Of a DNA stretch of 64,000 nucleotides, positions 1 to 8,505 are shown in pieces. Each line of letters opens with the position of its first letter. Within the stretch, counting starts at the first letter, position 1. The position numbers and the translations under genes are program-made. The notes beneath the pieces are model-generated. The model had not been told where the DNA came from, did no database searches, and was given only the letters and a program-made list of their open reading frames with translations. Source of the DNA: Peptoniphilaceae bacterium AMB_02 (GTDB lineage: Bacteria; Bacillota; Clostridia; Tissierellales; Peptoniphilaceae); NCBI GenBank assembly GCA_036321625.1, contig CP143259.1:980001-1044000 (forward strand). Direction: 5' to 3'.

Positions 1-1356
<1,356 letters not shown>

Positions 1357-1492
1357 GGAAATATGTATTACTTTAGAAGTGAGAGAAGAGAAGTTAGAAT
1401 AAGACTAACGAAAAATGCAAACACTTCAAAAATCTATCAAGAGAGAAGGAGTTAGAGTTGAAAACCAACTAGTGACAACTCATCTCTAAGAA

Positions 1493-1609
1493 GCTTGGCG
1501 CCGATAGCAGGAGGGATACACCTGTCCCCATCTCGAACACAGAAGTTAAGTCTCCTAGCGGCAATGGTACTAATTTGGTGACGAATTGGGAGAGTAGCAC
1601 GGTGCCAGA
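1493..1609 (+). rRNA. rrf: 5S ribosomal RNA
   Basis: About 117 nt, 135 nt after the 23S end. It shows the conserved CGAACACAGAAGTTAAG block, and its ends (CTTGGCG and GTGCCAGAC) can pair as helix I. It is the normal third gene of an rRNA operon. The exact ends may be off by a few bases. Confidence 0.93.
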
Positions 1610-1617
1610 CAAACAGG

Positions 1618-1640
1618 TAGGCTGAGAAGCCTATCTTTTT
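1618..1640 (+). terminator. Hairpin with T-run after 5S
   Basis: TAGGCT, GAGA loop, AGCCTA, then TCTTTTT. This has the shape of a rho-independent terminator between 5S and the first tRNA gene. It may be leaky or a processing site, because tRNA genes follow with no obvious strong promoter. Confidence 0.5.
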
Positions 1641-1698
1641 AAAGAGGCAAGGCTAGCCTTTAAGAAGATTAAGGGCTAGTGAAACCCAGCCTGAATAA

Positions 1699-1773
1699 TC
1701 CTAGGTAGCTCAATGGTGGAGCACTCGGCTGTTAACCGATAGGTTGTGGGTTCGAATCCCACCCTGGGAGCCA
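1699..1773 (+). tRNA. tRNA-Asn (GTT)
   Basis: A full cloverleaf. The acceptor stem TCCTAGG pairs with CCTGGGA, the anticodon loop contains GTTAA, the TTCGAATCC T-arm is present and CCA is encoded. It is the first tRNA of the cluster behind the rRNA operon. Confidence 0.95.
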
Positions 1774-1777
1774 ATAA

Positions 1778-1865
1778 GCCGGGGTGGCGGAACAGGCAGA
1801 CGCACAGGACTTAAAATCCTGCGATCCCAAAGATCGTATCGGTTCGATTCCGATCCTCGGCACCA
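1778..1865 (+). tRNA. tRNA-Leu (TAA)
   Basis: 88 nt with a long variable arm, as expected for a class II leucine tRNA. The acceptor GCCGGGG pairs with CCTCGGC. The anticodon is TAA, and CCA is encoded. Confidence 0.95.
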
Positions 1866-1877
1866 TTAGTAATATAT

Positions 1878-1954
<77 letters not shown>

Positions 1955-1983
1955 TTAAACTAAATAGTTTACCATTTAAACGT

Positions 1984-2060
1984 GGCGGAGTAGCTCAGTT
2001 GGCTAGAGCATGCGGTTCATACCCGCAGTGTCAGGGGTTCAACTCCCTTCTCCGCTACCA
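1984..2060 (+). tRNA. tRNA-Met elongator (CAT)
   Basis: The acceptor GGCGGAG pairs with CTCCGCT, with a G-T first pair. The anticodon is CAT in TTCATAC, and CCA is encoded. The fully paired acceptor and overall match to the Bacillus elongator Met tRNA distinguish it from the initiator just upstream. A lysidine-modified Ile tRNA is the less likely alternative. Confidence 0.88.
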
Positions 2061-2068
2061 TTTTTTTT

Positions 2069-2081
2069 ACAAGGCCCTATG
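2069..2081 (+). repeat. Stray copy of the tRNA-Glu 5' end
   Basis: The 13 bases ACAAGGCCCTATG are repeated exactly at 2227-2239, where they form the leader and first 9 nt of the real tRNA-Glu. The 145 bp between the copies resembles a small inserted element (see 2082-2226). Confidence 0.75.
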
Positions 2082-2226
2082 TGACTAGTTGTGAGAGGTA
2101 AGTCGTGAGTGGTGAGTACGAGTTATTAAGAATACTAGAACAACTGGGTTAAAAAAACAATGTAGAAGAGAGTTATGTATTAAAGGTTTTACCAACTACT
2201 AACTACCAGCTACTAACAACTACATC
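2082..2226. repeat. MITE-like 145-bp insert
   Basis: No gene is visible here. The ends are imperfect inverted repeats: the left end begins TGACTAGTTGTGAG, and the right end read in reverse complement begins TGATGTAGTTGTTAG. The stretch is flanked by the 13-bp direct repeat taken from tRNA-Glu. Inverted ends plus flanking direct repeats fit a small non-autonomous element, but no known family was recognised. Confidence 0.4.
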
Positions 2227-2230
2227 ACAA

Positions 2231-2305
2231 GGCCCTATGGTCAAGTGGTTAAGACATCGCCCTTTCACGGCGGTATCCCGGGTTCGAATCCCGGTAGGGT
2301 CACCA
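2231..2305 (+). tRNA. tRNA-Glu (TTC)
   Basis: The acceptor GGCCCTA pairs with TAGGGTC. The anticodon loop CTTTCAC carries TTC, and CCA is encoded. Its 5' end is duplicated 158 bp upstream. Confidence 0.95.
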
Positions 2306-2312
2306 TTTTTTT

Positions 2313-2367
2313 ATAGTAGACAATGTAACTCGAATTGCTTATATTCTACTCTCATCCCGGGCGCATA
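2313..2367 (+). repeat. Stray copy of tRNA-Val leader and 5' end
   Basis: 55 bp that recur at 2490-2544 with four mismatches. The copy covers about 46 bp of spacer plus the first 9 nt of tRNA-Val (GGGCGCATA), and then diverges into unrelated sequence. The offset is 177 bp. Confidence 0.85.
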
Positions 2368-2489
2368 CCCTTCCCGCAAGATTTCACAAATGAGAAGATA
2401 TTTGGAAATCATCCGGTTGGGCACAAGAACCTTTGAAAAAAGCGTTCAAAGGTAGCTCTATGAGCTCTGCGCATATAAGTTATATTGTA
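2368..2489. other. Filler between tRNA-Val repeat copies
   Basis: No gene or RNA family was recognised. It contains a hairpin with an 8-bp stem, CCTTTGAA paired with TTCAAAGG (2431-2453). Confidence 0.4.
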
Positions 2490-2535
2490 ATAGTAGACAA
2501 TGTAACTCGAATTGTTTTTATTCTAATATCATCCC

Positions 2536-2611
2536 GGGCGCATAGCTCAGCTGGGAGAGCACCTGCCTTACAAGCAGGGGGTCATAGGTTCGAGCCCTAT
2601 TGCGCCCACCA
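2536..2611 (+). tRNA. tRNA-Val (TAC)
   Basis: The acceptor GGGCGCA pairs with TGCGCCC. The anticodon TAC lies in CTTACAA, and CCA is encoded. Confidence 0.95.
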
Positions 2612-2614
2612 TTT

Positions 2615-2683
2615 TAGATTTTTACAATCAAATAAAATTATCTTAAAAGAACTACAATTTATTTAATTATGGCCTGGTAGTTC
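2615..2683 (+). repeat. Stray copy of tRNA-Asp leader and 5' end
   Basis: About 69 bp that recur at 2800-2868 with scattered mismatches and one indel. The copy covers spacer plus the first 13 nt of tRNA-Asp (GGCCTGGTAGTTC). It is followed by about 116 bp of unrelated, more GC-rich sequence in which no gene was seen. Confidence 0.85.
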
Positions 2684-2855
2684 CCGGTAAGTTTCTAGCC
2701 CATCGGGAAAAGCGTCCCTCTTGGGAAACTGCGGCGCGAGACCTACCGCCACTCACTATCGTTCATGGGGTTAGGGCTACGAGTTGGTCCAACTGAACGC
2801 TTGATTTATACAATCAAATAATATAATCTTAATAGAACTACAATTAATTTGCTAT

Positions 2856-2932
2856 GGCCTGGTAGTTCAGTTGGTTAGAATGCCAGCCTGTCACGCTGGA
2901 GGTCGAGGGTTCGAGTCCCTTCCAGGTCGCCA
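2856..2932 (+). tRNA. tRNA-Asp (GTC)
   Basis: The acceptor GGCCTGG pairs with CCAGGTC. The anticodon GTC lies in CTGTCAC, and CCA is encoded. Confidence 0.95.
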
Positions 2933-2948
2933 ATTTTTTACTTTTATA

Positions 2949-3292
2949 CTACATATGCGGAAGTGGCTCAGTGGTATAAGCTGAATTCGAGATGAATCGA
3001 GCATAGGATTTAAAGCGAAGATGAATCCGAAGATGCTTAGTCTTCAGTTTTTTCTGAAAAAAACGGAGCCTAGTAAAAGTAATTTGAAATCATAGATTAT
3101 TATATAGAAATAGTTATTTACTACATATGCGGAAGTGGCTCAGTGGTATAAGCTGAATTCGAGATGAATCGAGCATAGGATTTAAAGCGAAGATGAATCC
3201 GAAGATGCTTAGTCTTCAGTTTTTTCTGAAAAAAACGGAGCCTAGTAAAAGTAATTTGAAATCATAGATTATTATATAGAAATAGTTATTTA
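2949..3292 (+). repeat. Two tandem 172-bp repeats with tRNA-Gly 5' end
   Basis: Two apparently identical 172-bp units (2949-3120 and 3121-3292). Each begins with about 8 bp of leader and the first 20 nt of tRNA-Gly, then runs into about 144 bp of unrelated sequence. The start of a third unit at 3293 is the real leader and tRNA-Gly gene. No ORF is visible. Confidence 0.9.
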
Positions 3293-3300
3293 CTACATAT

Positions 3301-3375
3301 GCGGAAGTGGCTCAGTGGTAGAGCATCGCCTTGCCAAGGCGAGGGTCGCGAGTTCGAATCTCGTCTTCCGCTCCA
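3301..3375 (+). tRNA. tRNA-Gly (GCC)
   Basis: The acceptor GCGGAAG pairs with CTTCCGC. The anticodon GCC lies in TTGCCAA, and CCA is encoded. Only this third occurrence of the 5' sequence continues into a full tRNA. Confidence 0.95.
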
Positions 3376-3378
3376 TAA

Positions 3379-3405
3379 AAACTCAGAGAAATCTGAGTTT
3401 CTTTT
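3379..3405 (+). terminator. Rho-independent terminator after tRNA-Gly
   Basis: AAACTCAGA, GAAA loop, TCTGAGTTT, then CTTTT. It lies between tRNA-Gly and tRNA-Arg, so tRNA-Arg may be read through or have its own promoter. Confidence 0.65.
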
Positions 3406-3417
3406 AAATATTGTTTT

Positions 3418-3494
3418 GTGCCACTAGCTTAGCTGGATAAAGCATTCGGCTACGAACCGAAAGACCGGGAGTTCGAATCTCTCGTGGCACGCCA
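3418..3494 (+). tRNA. tRNA-Arg (ACG)
   Basis: The acceptor GTGCCAC pairs with GTGGCAC. The anticodon ACG (read as ICG) lies in CTACGAA, and CCA is encoded. It is the last tRNA of the cluster, followed at once by a terminator hairpin now split by an insertion sequence. Confidence 0.95.
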
Positions 3495-3512
3495 AAAAAG
3501 ACCATATGGTCT
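3495..3512. repeat. Target-site duplication, left copy (terminator hairpin)
   Basis: The palindrome AGACCATATGGTCT (3499-3512), preceded by A's, recurs exactly at 5101-5114, where it is followed by a T-run. The original site was the tRNA operon's rho-independent terminator. Read on the minus strand, this left copy is followed by T's, so it can terminate the transposase transcript. Confidence 0.9.
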
Positions 3513-4976
3513 CAGACTGAAGACAAACCCTGATTAAAAATCAGGGTTTGCTCTATTTTGACAAATCTATTAGCAAAGTTCAATATTTTTCTTAAAACAC
3601 CATTATTTTTGGGTGGCTTTTTATCTCTTTTACTTAAGATTATTGCTAATTTTTTCATATTTAGGGTCGCAAAAGTAAGTGCTGCTTTCATATCCATTTT
3701 CTTTATACCTACCATATTGGTATATCTAAATCCATGATATTCCTTTGCACTCCCAAATTGCCTTTCTATTGTTTCTTTTCTCTTTTTATATTCTGCTTTC
3801 CCTTTATATGTATACCGGTATTCTTCTGAGATATCAAGATAATCTTGCCAGATATGTCTAGTTATTATCTTTTGGTGTTTTTTACTACTTGTACACCTTC
3901 CTAGGTACCCACAGTTTACACAGATCTTTGGGTTGCTCTTGTACTGCCTATATCCTTCTCTATTTGTGGTTGAGTATTCTAATACTTCATTTGCTGGACA
4001 AAGGTAACAGTTGTAGTATTCGTCATACACAAAATCTCTTTTGTAGAATGGGTTTTCTAGTTTTGCTTTTGTTTTTTGCCTGGTGTATGGAAATACTGGA
4101 AATACGCCACCATCTAACAGTTCTTTCGCTATTGCCGGGAATTTATAGCCTGCATCCATAACTAGTTTTTTAGGGTTCAATCGTTTTAACTTTTCATCAA
4201 AGAAATCTTTAAATGTTGTTCCATCGTGTAAGTTTCCAGGATATGATTTAAAACCTAATATCCATCCATTTTTATCACATGATGTCTGTACGCTATATGC
4301 AAATACTTCTTTATGTTCACCTTTATGGAATAGTCCTGCTTCAGGATCTGTTGTGCTTTTTGTTACTTCTTTTAGTTCTTCATCTTTATCTTTAGGATCA
4401 AATGGCTTTTTATCATGTTTTTTTTCTATCTTCGTTTATTTCTTTTTCTAACTTTTTTTGATAGTATTTTACCTCTTTTTTCACTTTTACTTTAACAACC
4501 TTATACTTATTGGCATGTGCTTTAACATGTGTTGAGTCAACAAATTGGATATTTGTATCAACTAAGCCTTCTTCAATGGCTTGTAGTAGTATGTTTTGAA
4601 AAATATCTTCAAATATGTTTGTATCTTTAAATCTTCTTCTGTAGTTTTGACTAAAAGTTGTGAAATGAGGTATTTTATCGTAAAAATCAAAACCTAAAAA
4701 CCATCTGTAAGCAAGATTTACTTCAATATCTTTAATTGTTTGTCTCATGCTTTTTATGTTGAAAAGGTATTGGATTAAGGTAATCTTAAGCAAAACAACG
4801 GGATCTATACTAGGTCGTCCGTTATCAAGACAGTACAAATCTTCAACTAATTCATATATGAAATCAAATTTAATGTATTTATCTATTTTTCTAAGTATAT
4901 GATCTTCGGGAACCATTTGATCTATTGAAATCATTTGAACTTGATCAACTTTGTTTTTAGAATTTTTAAATAGCAT
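3512..4976 (-). pseudogene. IS1182-family transposase, frameshifted at an A8 run
   Basis: The first frame (4976 down to 4413) gives the DUF772-like N-terminal domain and the first catalytic Asp in FVDSTHVKAH. It stops just after a run of eight A's (about 4420-4430). Skipping one A joins a second frame that continues without interruption (DKKPFDPKDKDEE...) through MDAGY, a CxxC...C cysteine cluster and ERQFGSAKEYHGFRY (candidate third acidic residue) to the end. The stop codon TGA (3514-3512) is formed at the junction with the flank. The good ribosome-binding site AGAGAGGTG and start are intact. It is either a pseudogene or an enzyme made by slippage at the A run. Copy 2 shares the same break. 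Confidence 0.85.
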
Positions 4977-5100
4977 ATTAACACCTCTCTCTTAGTGTTA
5001 TATATACCCAAAACGGCTTAAACTACACATAATATGGCATTTTTAGAACAAAAAAAGCACAGCTAGAAATTTTTTTTAGCTATGCTTTGTCAACAGTCTG
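3513..5100 (-). mobile_element. IS1182-family insertion sequence, copy 1
   Basis: 1588 bp with terminal inverted repeats CAGACTGaaGACAAA and CAGACTGttGACAAA (right end in reverse complement). A single transposase is read on the minus strand, and the element is flanked by a 14-bp palindromic target duplication. A nearly identical copy lies at 10602-12189; at least two single-base differences were seen (near 3658 and 4800). The family call rests on the DUF772 N-terminal domain and the DDE domain of the transposase. Confidence 0.92.
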
Positions 5101-5121
5101 AGACCATATGGTCTTTTTTTA
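5101..5121 (+). terminator. tRNA operon terminator (right target duplication copy)
   Basis: AGACCATATGGTCT followed by TTTTTTT. It is the duplicated palindrome of the IS target and still has its T-run on the plus strand. Confidence 0.8.
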
Positions 5122-5206
5122 TACCGGTGGTTTATCACAAATATGAGAAGGATAAATTGCATTGGATAGTGATATAAATTGTACTAAGTTGAGATTTATT
5201 ACAATA

Positions 5207-5373
5207 AATGTTTAAAAAGATTTTTTTTGGGAATATATAACTATGTAGTGATATCCGGTGTGATTCGGATTATTTAAGTACTAATATGTACTACAGAAAT
5301 ATTCTAAAAAGATATATTTCATATTATATGTTTAGATTGTTTTTTTTAGGGAATATATAACTATGTAGTGATA
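5207..5373 (+). promoter_or_regulatory. Duplicated promoter/operator region before the MarR gene
   Basis: A block of about 45 bp occurs twice, 120 bp apart (about 5207-5253 and 5327-5373). Both copies hold GGGAATATATAACTATGTAG and an imperfect 18-bp inverted repeat, TATAACTA-TG-TAGTGATA (5236-5253 and 5356-5373). The second copy ends 16 bp before the MarR start. Size and symmetry fit MarR-type operators and autoregulation; this is inference. The rest of 5122-5389 shows no gene. Confidence 0.55.
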
Positions 5374-5389
5374 AATATAGGTGGTGAAT

Positions 5390-5833
5390 ATGAATAAGAG
5401 CTATGGAATAGAAAGTGATATTAATCTTAAATTATGGGTTGTAAGTAATAGGTTTACTCTAGGAATCCATCGAGAACTACTTAAGACTTTTAAGAAGTAT
5501 GGGTTATCGACTTCCCAATTCGCAGTTCTAGAAGTCCTTTATCATAAAGGGGATATGACTGTTGGAGAAATAATAGATAAAATACTAATATCCGGAGGAA
5601 ATATTACTCTAGTAATTAAAAATTTAGAACAGAAGAATTTTCTTACAATTCATCCTGATTGTGATGATGGTAGAAAGAGAGTTATTTCAATAACAGATGA
5701 AGGCAAAGAAATTGTGTCAAAGGCTTTTTTAGAACATCTTGAAGTTCTAAATAATCTATTAGAAGTTTTTGATAATGAAGAGAAAGAGTGTTTGATAAAA
5801 TTATTAAAACATGGTTATGAATACAGGAGGTAA
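5390..5833 (+). CDS. MarR-family transcriptional regulator
   Basis: 147 aa. A winged helix-turn-helix of the MarR type: the recognition region TVGEIIDKILISGGNITLVI is followed by the wing with DGRKRVISITDEGKE. Such dimers usually repress a neighbouring operon until a phenolic or oxidant signal releases them. I start at the ATG at 5390, because AGGTGG lies just upstream; an in-frame GTG at 5381 overlaps that ribosome-binding site. The gene heads a tight operon with pirin and a WrbA-like flavoprotein. This is a common quinone or electrophile stress arrangement, and two operator-like repeats precede it. Confidence 0.9.
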   Translation: MNKSYGIESDINLKLWVVSNRFTLGIHRELLKTFKKYGLSTSQFAVLEVLYHKGDMTVGEIIDKILISGGNITLVIKNLEQKNFLTIHPDCDDGRKRVISITDEGKEIVSKAFLEHLEVLNNLLEVFDNEEKECLIKLLKHGYEYRR

Positions 5834-5836
5834 TTT

Positions 5837-6667
5837 ATGGGAGCTGTAAAGATGGTTGTAAGAGGTGTACCTGCTAGAGATGGTGCAGGTGTTAATCTGG
5901 TAAGGGTACTTGGGAGAGGTACTGTAGTAGATTTTGATCCCTTCTTAATGTTGGATTCATTTGATAGTAGAGATCCTGACGACTATATAAGAGGATTTCC
6001 AATGCATCCTCATAGAGGAATTGAAACACTAACTTACTTGGTTAAGGGAGAAATTGATCATGAGGATAGTTTAGGCAATAAAGGAAAAATTCTTGATGGA
6101 TCTGCTCAGTGGATGACTGCAGGTTCAGGAATAATGCACAAGGAAATGCCGCAACCTTCTGATAGAATGCTTGGAATACAGTTATGGATAAATTTACCAA
6201 GTGGTGAAAAACTTACAATTCCAAAATACTTCGATATACAGGAAGCAGATATTTCTAAAGGTAATTTTGATTTTGGGGTTATTAGGGTTATTTCTGGCGA
6301 ATTACTAGATGTTAAGGGATTAAAGCCTAATCATCTAGAAGTAGATTTTTATGATGTAGAATTGTATGAAAATGAAACCATTGAAATACCAAAAATAACT
6401 GAAAAAAATGCATTTTTATTTTTACTTGAAGGAGATGTCGAAATAGATAATGAAAAATACTTTGAGAAATCAGCCCTTTTATTATCAGATGAATCATCAG
6501 TGAGTATAAAAGCATCAGGTTCAAATGCAAGGATTCTTTTTATTCAAGGACCACCGGTTAAAGAACCAATAGCATGGGGAGGTCCTGTAGTAATGAATAC
6601 TCAAGCTGAGTTGCAAGAAGCTTATAGAGACTTAAGAGAAAATACATTTATTAAGCATAATATTTAA
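5837..6667 (+). CDS. Pirin family protein
   Basis: 276 aa, the usual pirin length. The N-terminal cupin carries the metal-binding signature: FPMHPHRGIETLTY with two His, and later H and E residues in the SGIMHKEMP region. The C-terminal pirin domain ends with ILFIQGPPVKEPIAWGGPVVMN. Some pirins act as quercetin 2,3-dioxygenases; the role here is unproven. AGGAGG overlaps the end of the MarR gene and the gap is 3 bp, so the two genes are translated from one message. Confidence 0.93.
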   Translation: MGAVKMVVRGVPARDGAGVNLVRVLGRGTVVDFDPFLMLDSFDSRDPDDYIRGFPMHPHRGIETLTYLVKGEIDHEDSLGNKGKILDGSAQWMTAGSGIMHKEMPQPSDRMLGIQLWINLPSGEKLTIPKYFDIQEADISKGNFDFGVIRVISGELLDVKGLKPNHLEVDFYDVELYENETIEIPKITEKNAFLFLLEGDVEIDNEKYFEKSALLLSDESSVSIKASGSNARILFIQGPPVKEPIAWGGPVVMNTQAELQEAYRDLRENTFIKHNI

Positions 6668-6700
6668 AAAGAAAAAATTTATAAAATATGGAGGAAAAAG

Positions 6701-7288
6701 ATGACAAATTTATTAATCGTATACTATAGCCAAACAGGACATAATTTTGAAATGGCAAAATGGGCAGAAGATGAAGCAAAATCGAAAGGTGTAAATATTA
6801 GACTTAGAAAAGTAAGAGAATTAGCCGATAAGGCAAACATGAATCCGGCTTGGGAGAAGTATCTAGAGGATTCACAAGATATTGAGGAAGCATCCAGCGA
6901 AGATTTGGAATGGGCAGATGGAATTTTAATTTCTACACCTACCAGATTTGGAATCGTACCTGCTCAAATGAAATTATTTATAGATTCTCAAGGTGGACTA
7001 TGGGCGGAAGGTAAACTAACTAATAAAGTAGTGTCTGCAATGACTTCTGCTCAAAACAATAATGGTGGACAGGAAATGACTTTAATGTCAATTTACGCTA
7101 GTATGATGCATTGGGGAGCAATAATTGTTCCTCCAGGATATACTGATACAAGTATTTTCAAAGCAGGTGGAAATCCATATGGAACCAGTGGAACAGCTAC
7201 AAATGAAGGATTTGCAAATGATTTAGAAGATGCTGTTAGACATCAAGTTAGCAGATTAATAGAGATTACTAAGAAATTCAACGAATAA
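6701..7288 (+). CDS. WrbA-like flavodoxin family NAD(P)H:quinone oxidoreductase
   Basis: 195 aa. The FMN phosphate loop is near the N-terminus (VYYSQTGHN). The STPTRFG and TSAQNNNGGQE segments and the late NPYGTSG loop match the WrbA/NQO-like flavodoxin family. These cytoplasmic enzymes reduce quinones by two electrons and avoid radical formation. GGAGG lies 7 nt upstream of the start. As third gene after marR and pirin it supports a quinone-stress operon. WrbA itself is a likely but not certain assignment. Confidence 0.88.
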   Translation: MTNLLIVYYSQTGHNFEMAKWAEDEAKSKGVNIRLRKVRELADKANMNPAWEKYLEDSQDIEEASSEDLEWADGILISTPTRFGIVPAQMKLFIDSQGGLWAEGKLTNKVVSAMTSAQNNNGGQEMTLMSIYASMMHWGAIIVPPGYTDTSIFKAGGNPYGTSGTATNEGFANDLEDAVRHQVSRLIEITKKFNE

Positions 7289-7293
7289 ATAAT

Positions 7294-7330
7294 AAAAGTC
7301 CCCTATTCCTTTACGGAATAGGGGACTTTT
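7294..7330. terminator. Bidirectional rho-independent terminator
   Basis: A near-perfect stem AAAAGTCCCCTATTCC / GGAATAGGGGACTTTT with T-runs on both strands. It sits between the convergent wrbA-like gene and the dehydratase-family gene and can serve both. Confidence 0.92.
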
Positions 7331-7356
7331 ATTACAAGATTTTAATTTAGATATAA

Positions 7357-8505
7357 TTAAATCATTTCAATAAATGCAGCAATACGAGTATTTAATTGAC
7401 CGACATCGGATTGTGAATAATCTGTTTCCACACTCATGTATGGTACATTATTTTCTTCGTCAGATAGTCTTTTAATCTTTAATGATTCTACCTGGAACGG
7501 TTGGCAAGCTTGTAGATGCATGTCAATTACTCCGTCGACTTTATATTCATTAATTAGTCTGGATAATAGTTCTCTTCTATTTGGGTTAGGAGAGATGCAT
7601 GCACAACCAATATTTATATACTTTTCTGCAATAGCATCATACATGTCAACACCCTCATCTATATGTACATTTCTATCTATTGCTTTTGCACCACCACAGT
7701 TTTCAAATGCTACTACCACACCACCGTTTTCTTCGACTGCTTCAATTACTTTTTCAGTAGCTGCGCCTATAGGACAACCTGTGATAAGTATCCTAGGTTT
7801 ACCACTTATGTGCTTGTGTTCAGATAAGATCTTTTCTTTTAATAATTTTAGTTCTTGTGGAATAGATGCTCTATCAAAGTGAAATTGTATTCCGTTAAGT
7901 ACATGCCAGAGTTCCAGCCCCATAATTGGAAGTTCATCTTCTTTCATCATCGAATAAAAATCTTTTACAGCACTTCTCTCTGCATTTTTTATTCGGATGC
8001 CTTCAAGTAATCTTTCTTCTGTAATTTCTACTCCAAATTGTTCTTCCAAAACTTCTTTTAATTTAATAATCTCAGATTTCCAAAGTTTGATGCTCTCATC
8101 AGTTTTTTTGTTTGGGAGTTCCATAACATGAACATTGAATGTTTCTCCAAGATATTCATACATTTTTTTCTTTCCGTCACAGGTTGTTTCTCCAACGACT
8201 AAATCAGAAAAATAGAAGAACGGACATTTATCAGTTATGGCAAATCCGTAGCTTGATTTTATAAGCGGGCATAGGTTTTTAGGTAAGTCTTTTTCAGCAA
8301 CTGGGATGGTTTCGTCGCTTGTAGAACATAGAGAAACAGCCGTAGCTCCTATAGCCAGTGCTAATTCTTGAGGAAAGAAAGTACAGAACACTCCTATAAC
8401 AGGAATATCTTGTTCCTTGATTTCCTTTACTTTTAAAAATGCATTTTGTCTACTTTCTGCAAAATCATTAAATATCTCTGGTAATTCTTTTTTAATATCG
8501 ATCAT
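7357..8505 (-). CDS. 2-hydroxyacyl-CoA dehydratase family protein (double-cubane cluster type)
   Basis: 382 aa, belonging to the HgdB/FldB/BcrC family of Fe-S proteins. Cysteines are spread through the protein (FCTFF, LCSTS, NLCPL, DKCPF, TTCDG, TGCPIG, ENCGG, IGCAC, QACQP), as needed for the clusters. No second dehydratase subunit is encoded nearby; only an ATPase activator is. That pairing matches the double-cubane cluster protein and its reductase (YjiM/YjiL type), which does demanding low-potential reductions, more than it matches a fermentative dehydratase. The true substrate is unknown. It is the second gene of a two-gene minus-strand operon, overlapping the activator by 4 bp. Confidence 0.85.
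   Translation of the reverse strand: MIDIKKELPEIFNDFAESRQNAFLKVKEIKEQDIPVIGVFCTFFPQELALAIGATAVSLCSTSDETIPVAEKDLPKNLCPLIKSSYGFAITDKCPFFYFSDLVVGETTCDGKKKMYEYLGETFNVHVMELPNKKTDESIKLWKSEIIKLKEVLEEQFGVEITEERLLEGIRIKNAERSAVKDFYSMMKEDELPIMGLELWHVLNGIQFHFDRASIPQELKLLKEKILSEHKHISGKPRILITGCPIGAATEKVIEAVEENGGVVVAFENCGGAKAIDRNVHIDEGVDMYDAIAEKYINIGCACISPNPNRRELLSRLINEYKVDGVIDMHLQACQPFQVESLKIKRLSDEENNVPYMSVETDYSQSDVGQLNTRIAAFIEMI

Noticed and set aside
2949-3292. CRISPR-like array
   Set aside because: Units are 172 bp, adjacent and identical throughout, with no short repeat and variable spacer pattern and no cas genes.
3889-4161. Plus-strand ORF in the IS (also 10978-11250)
   Set aside because: Antisense shadow of the transposase.
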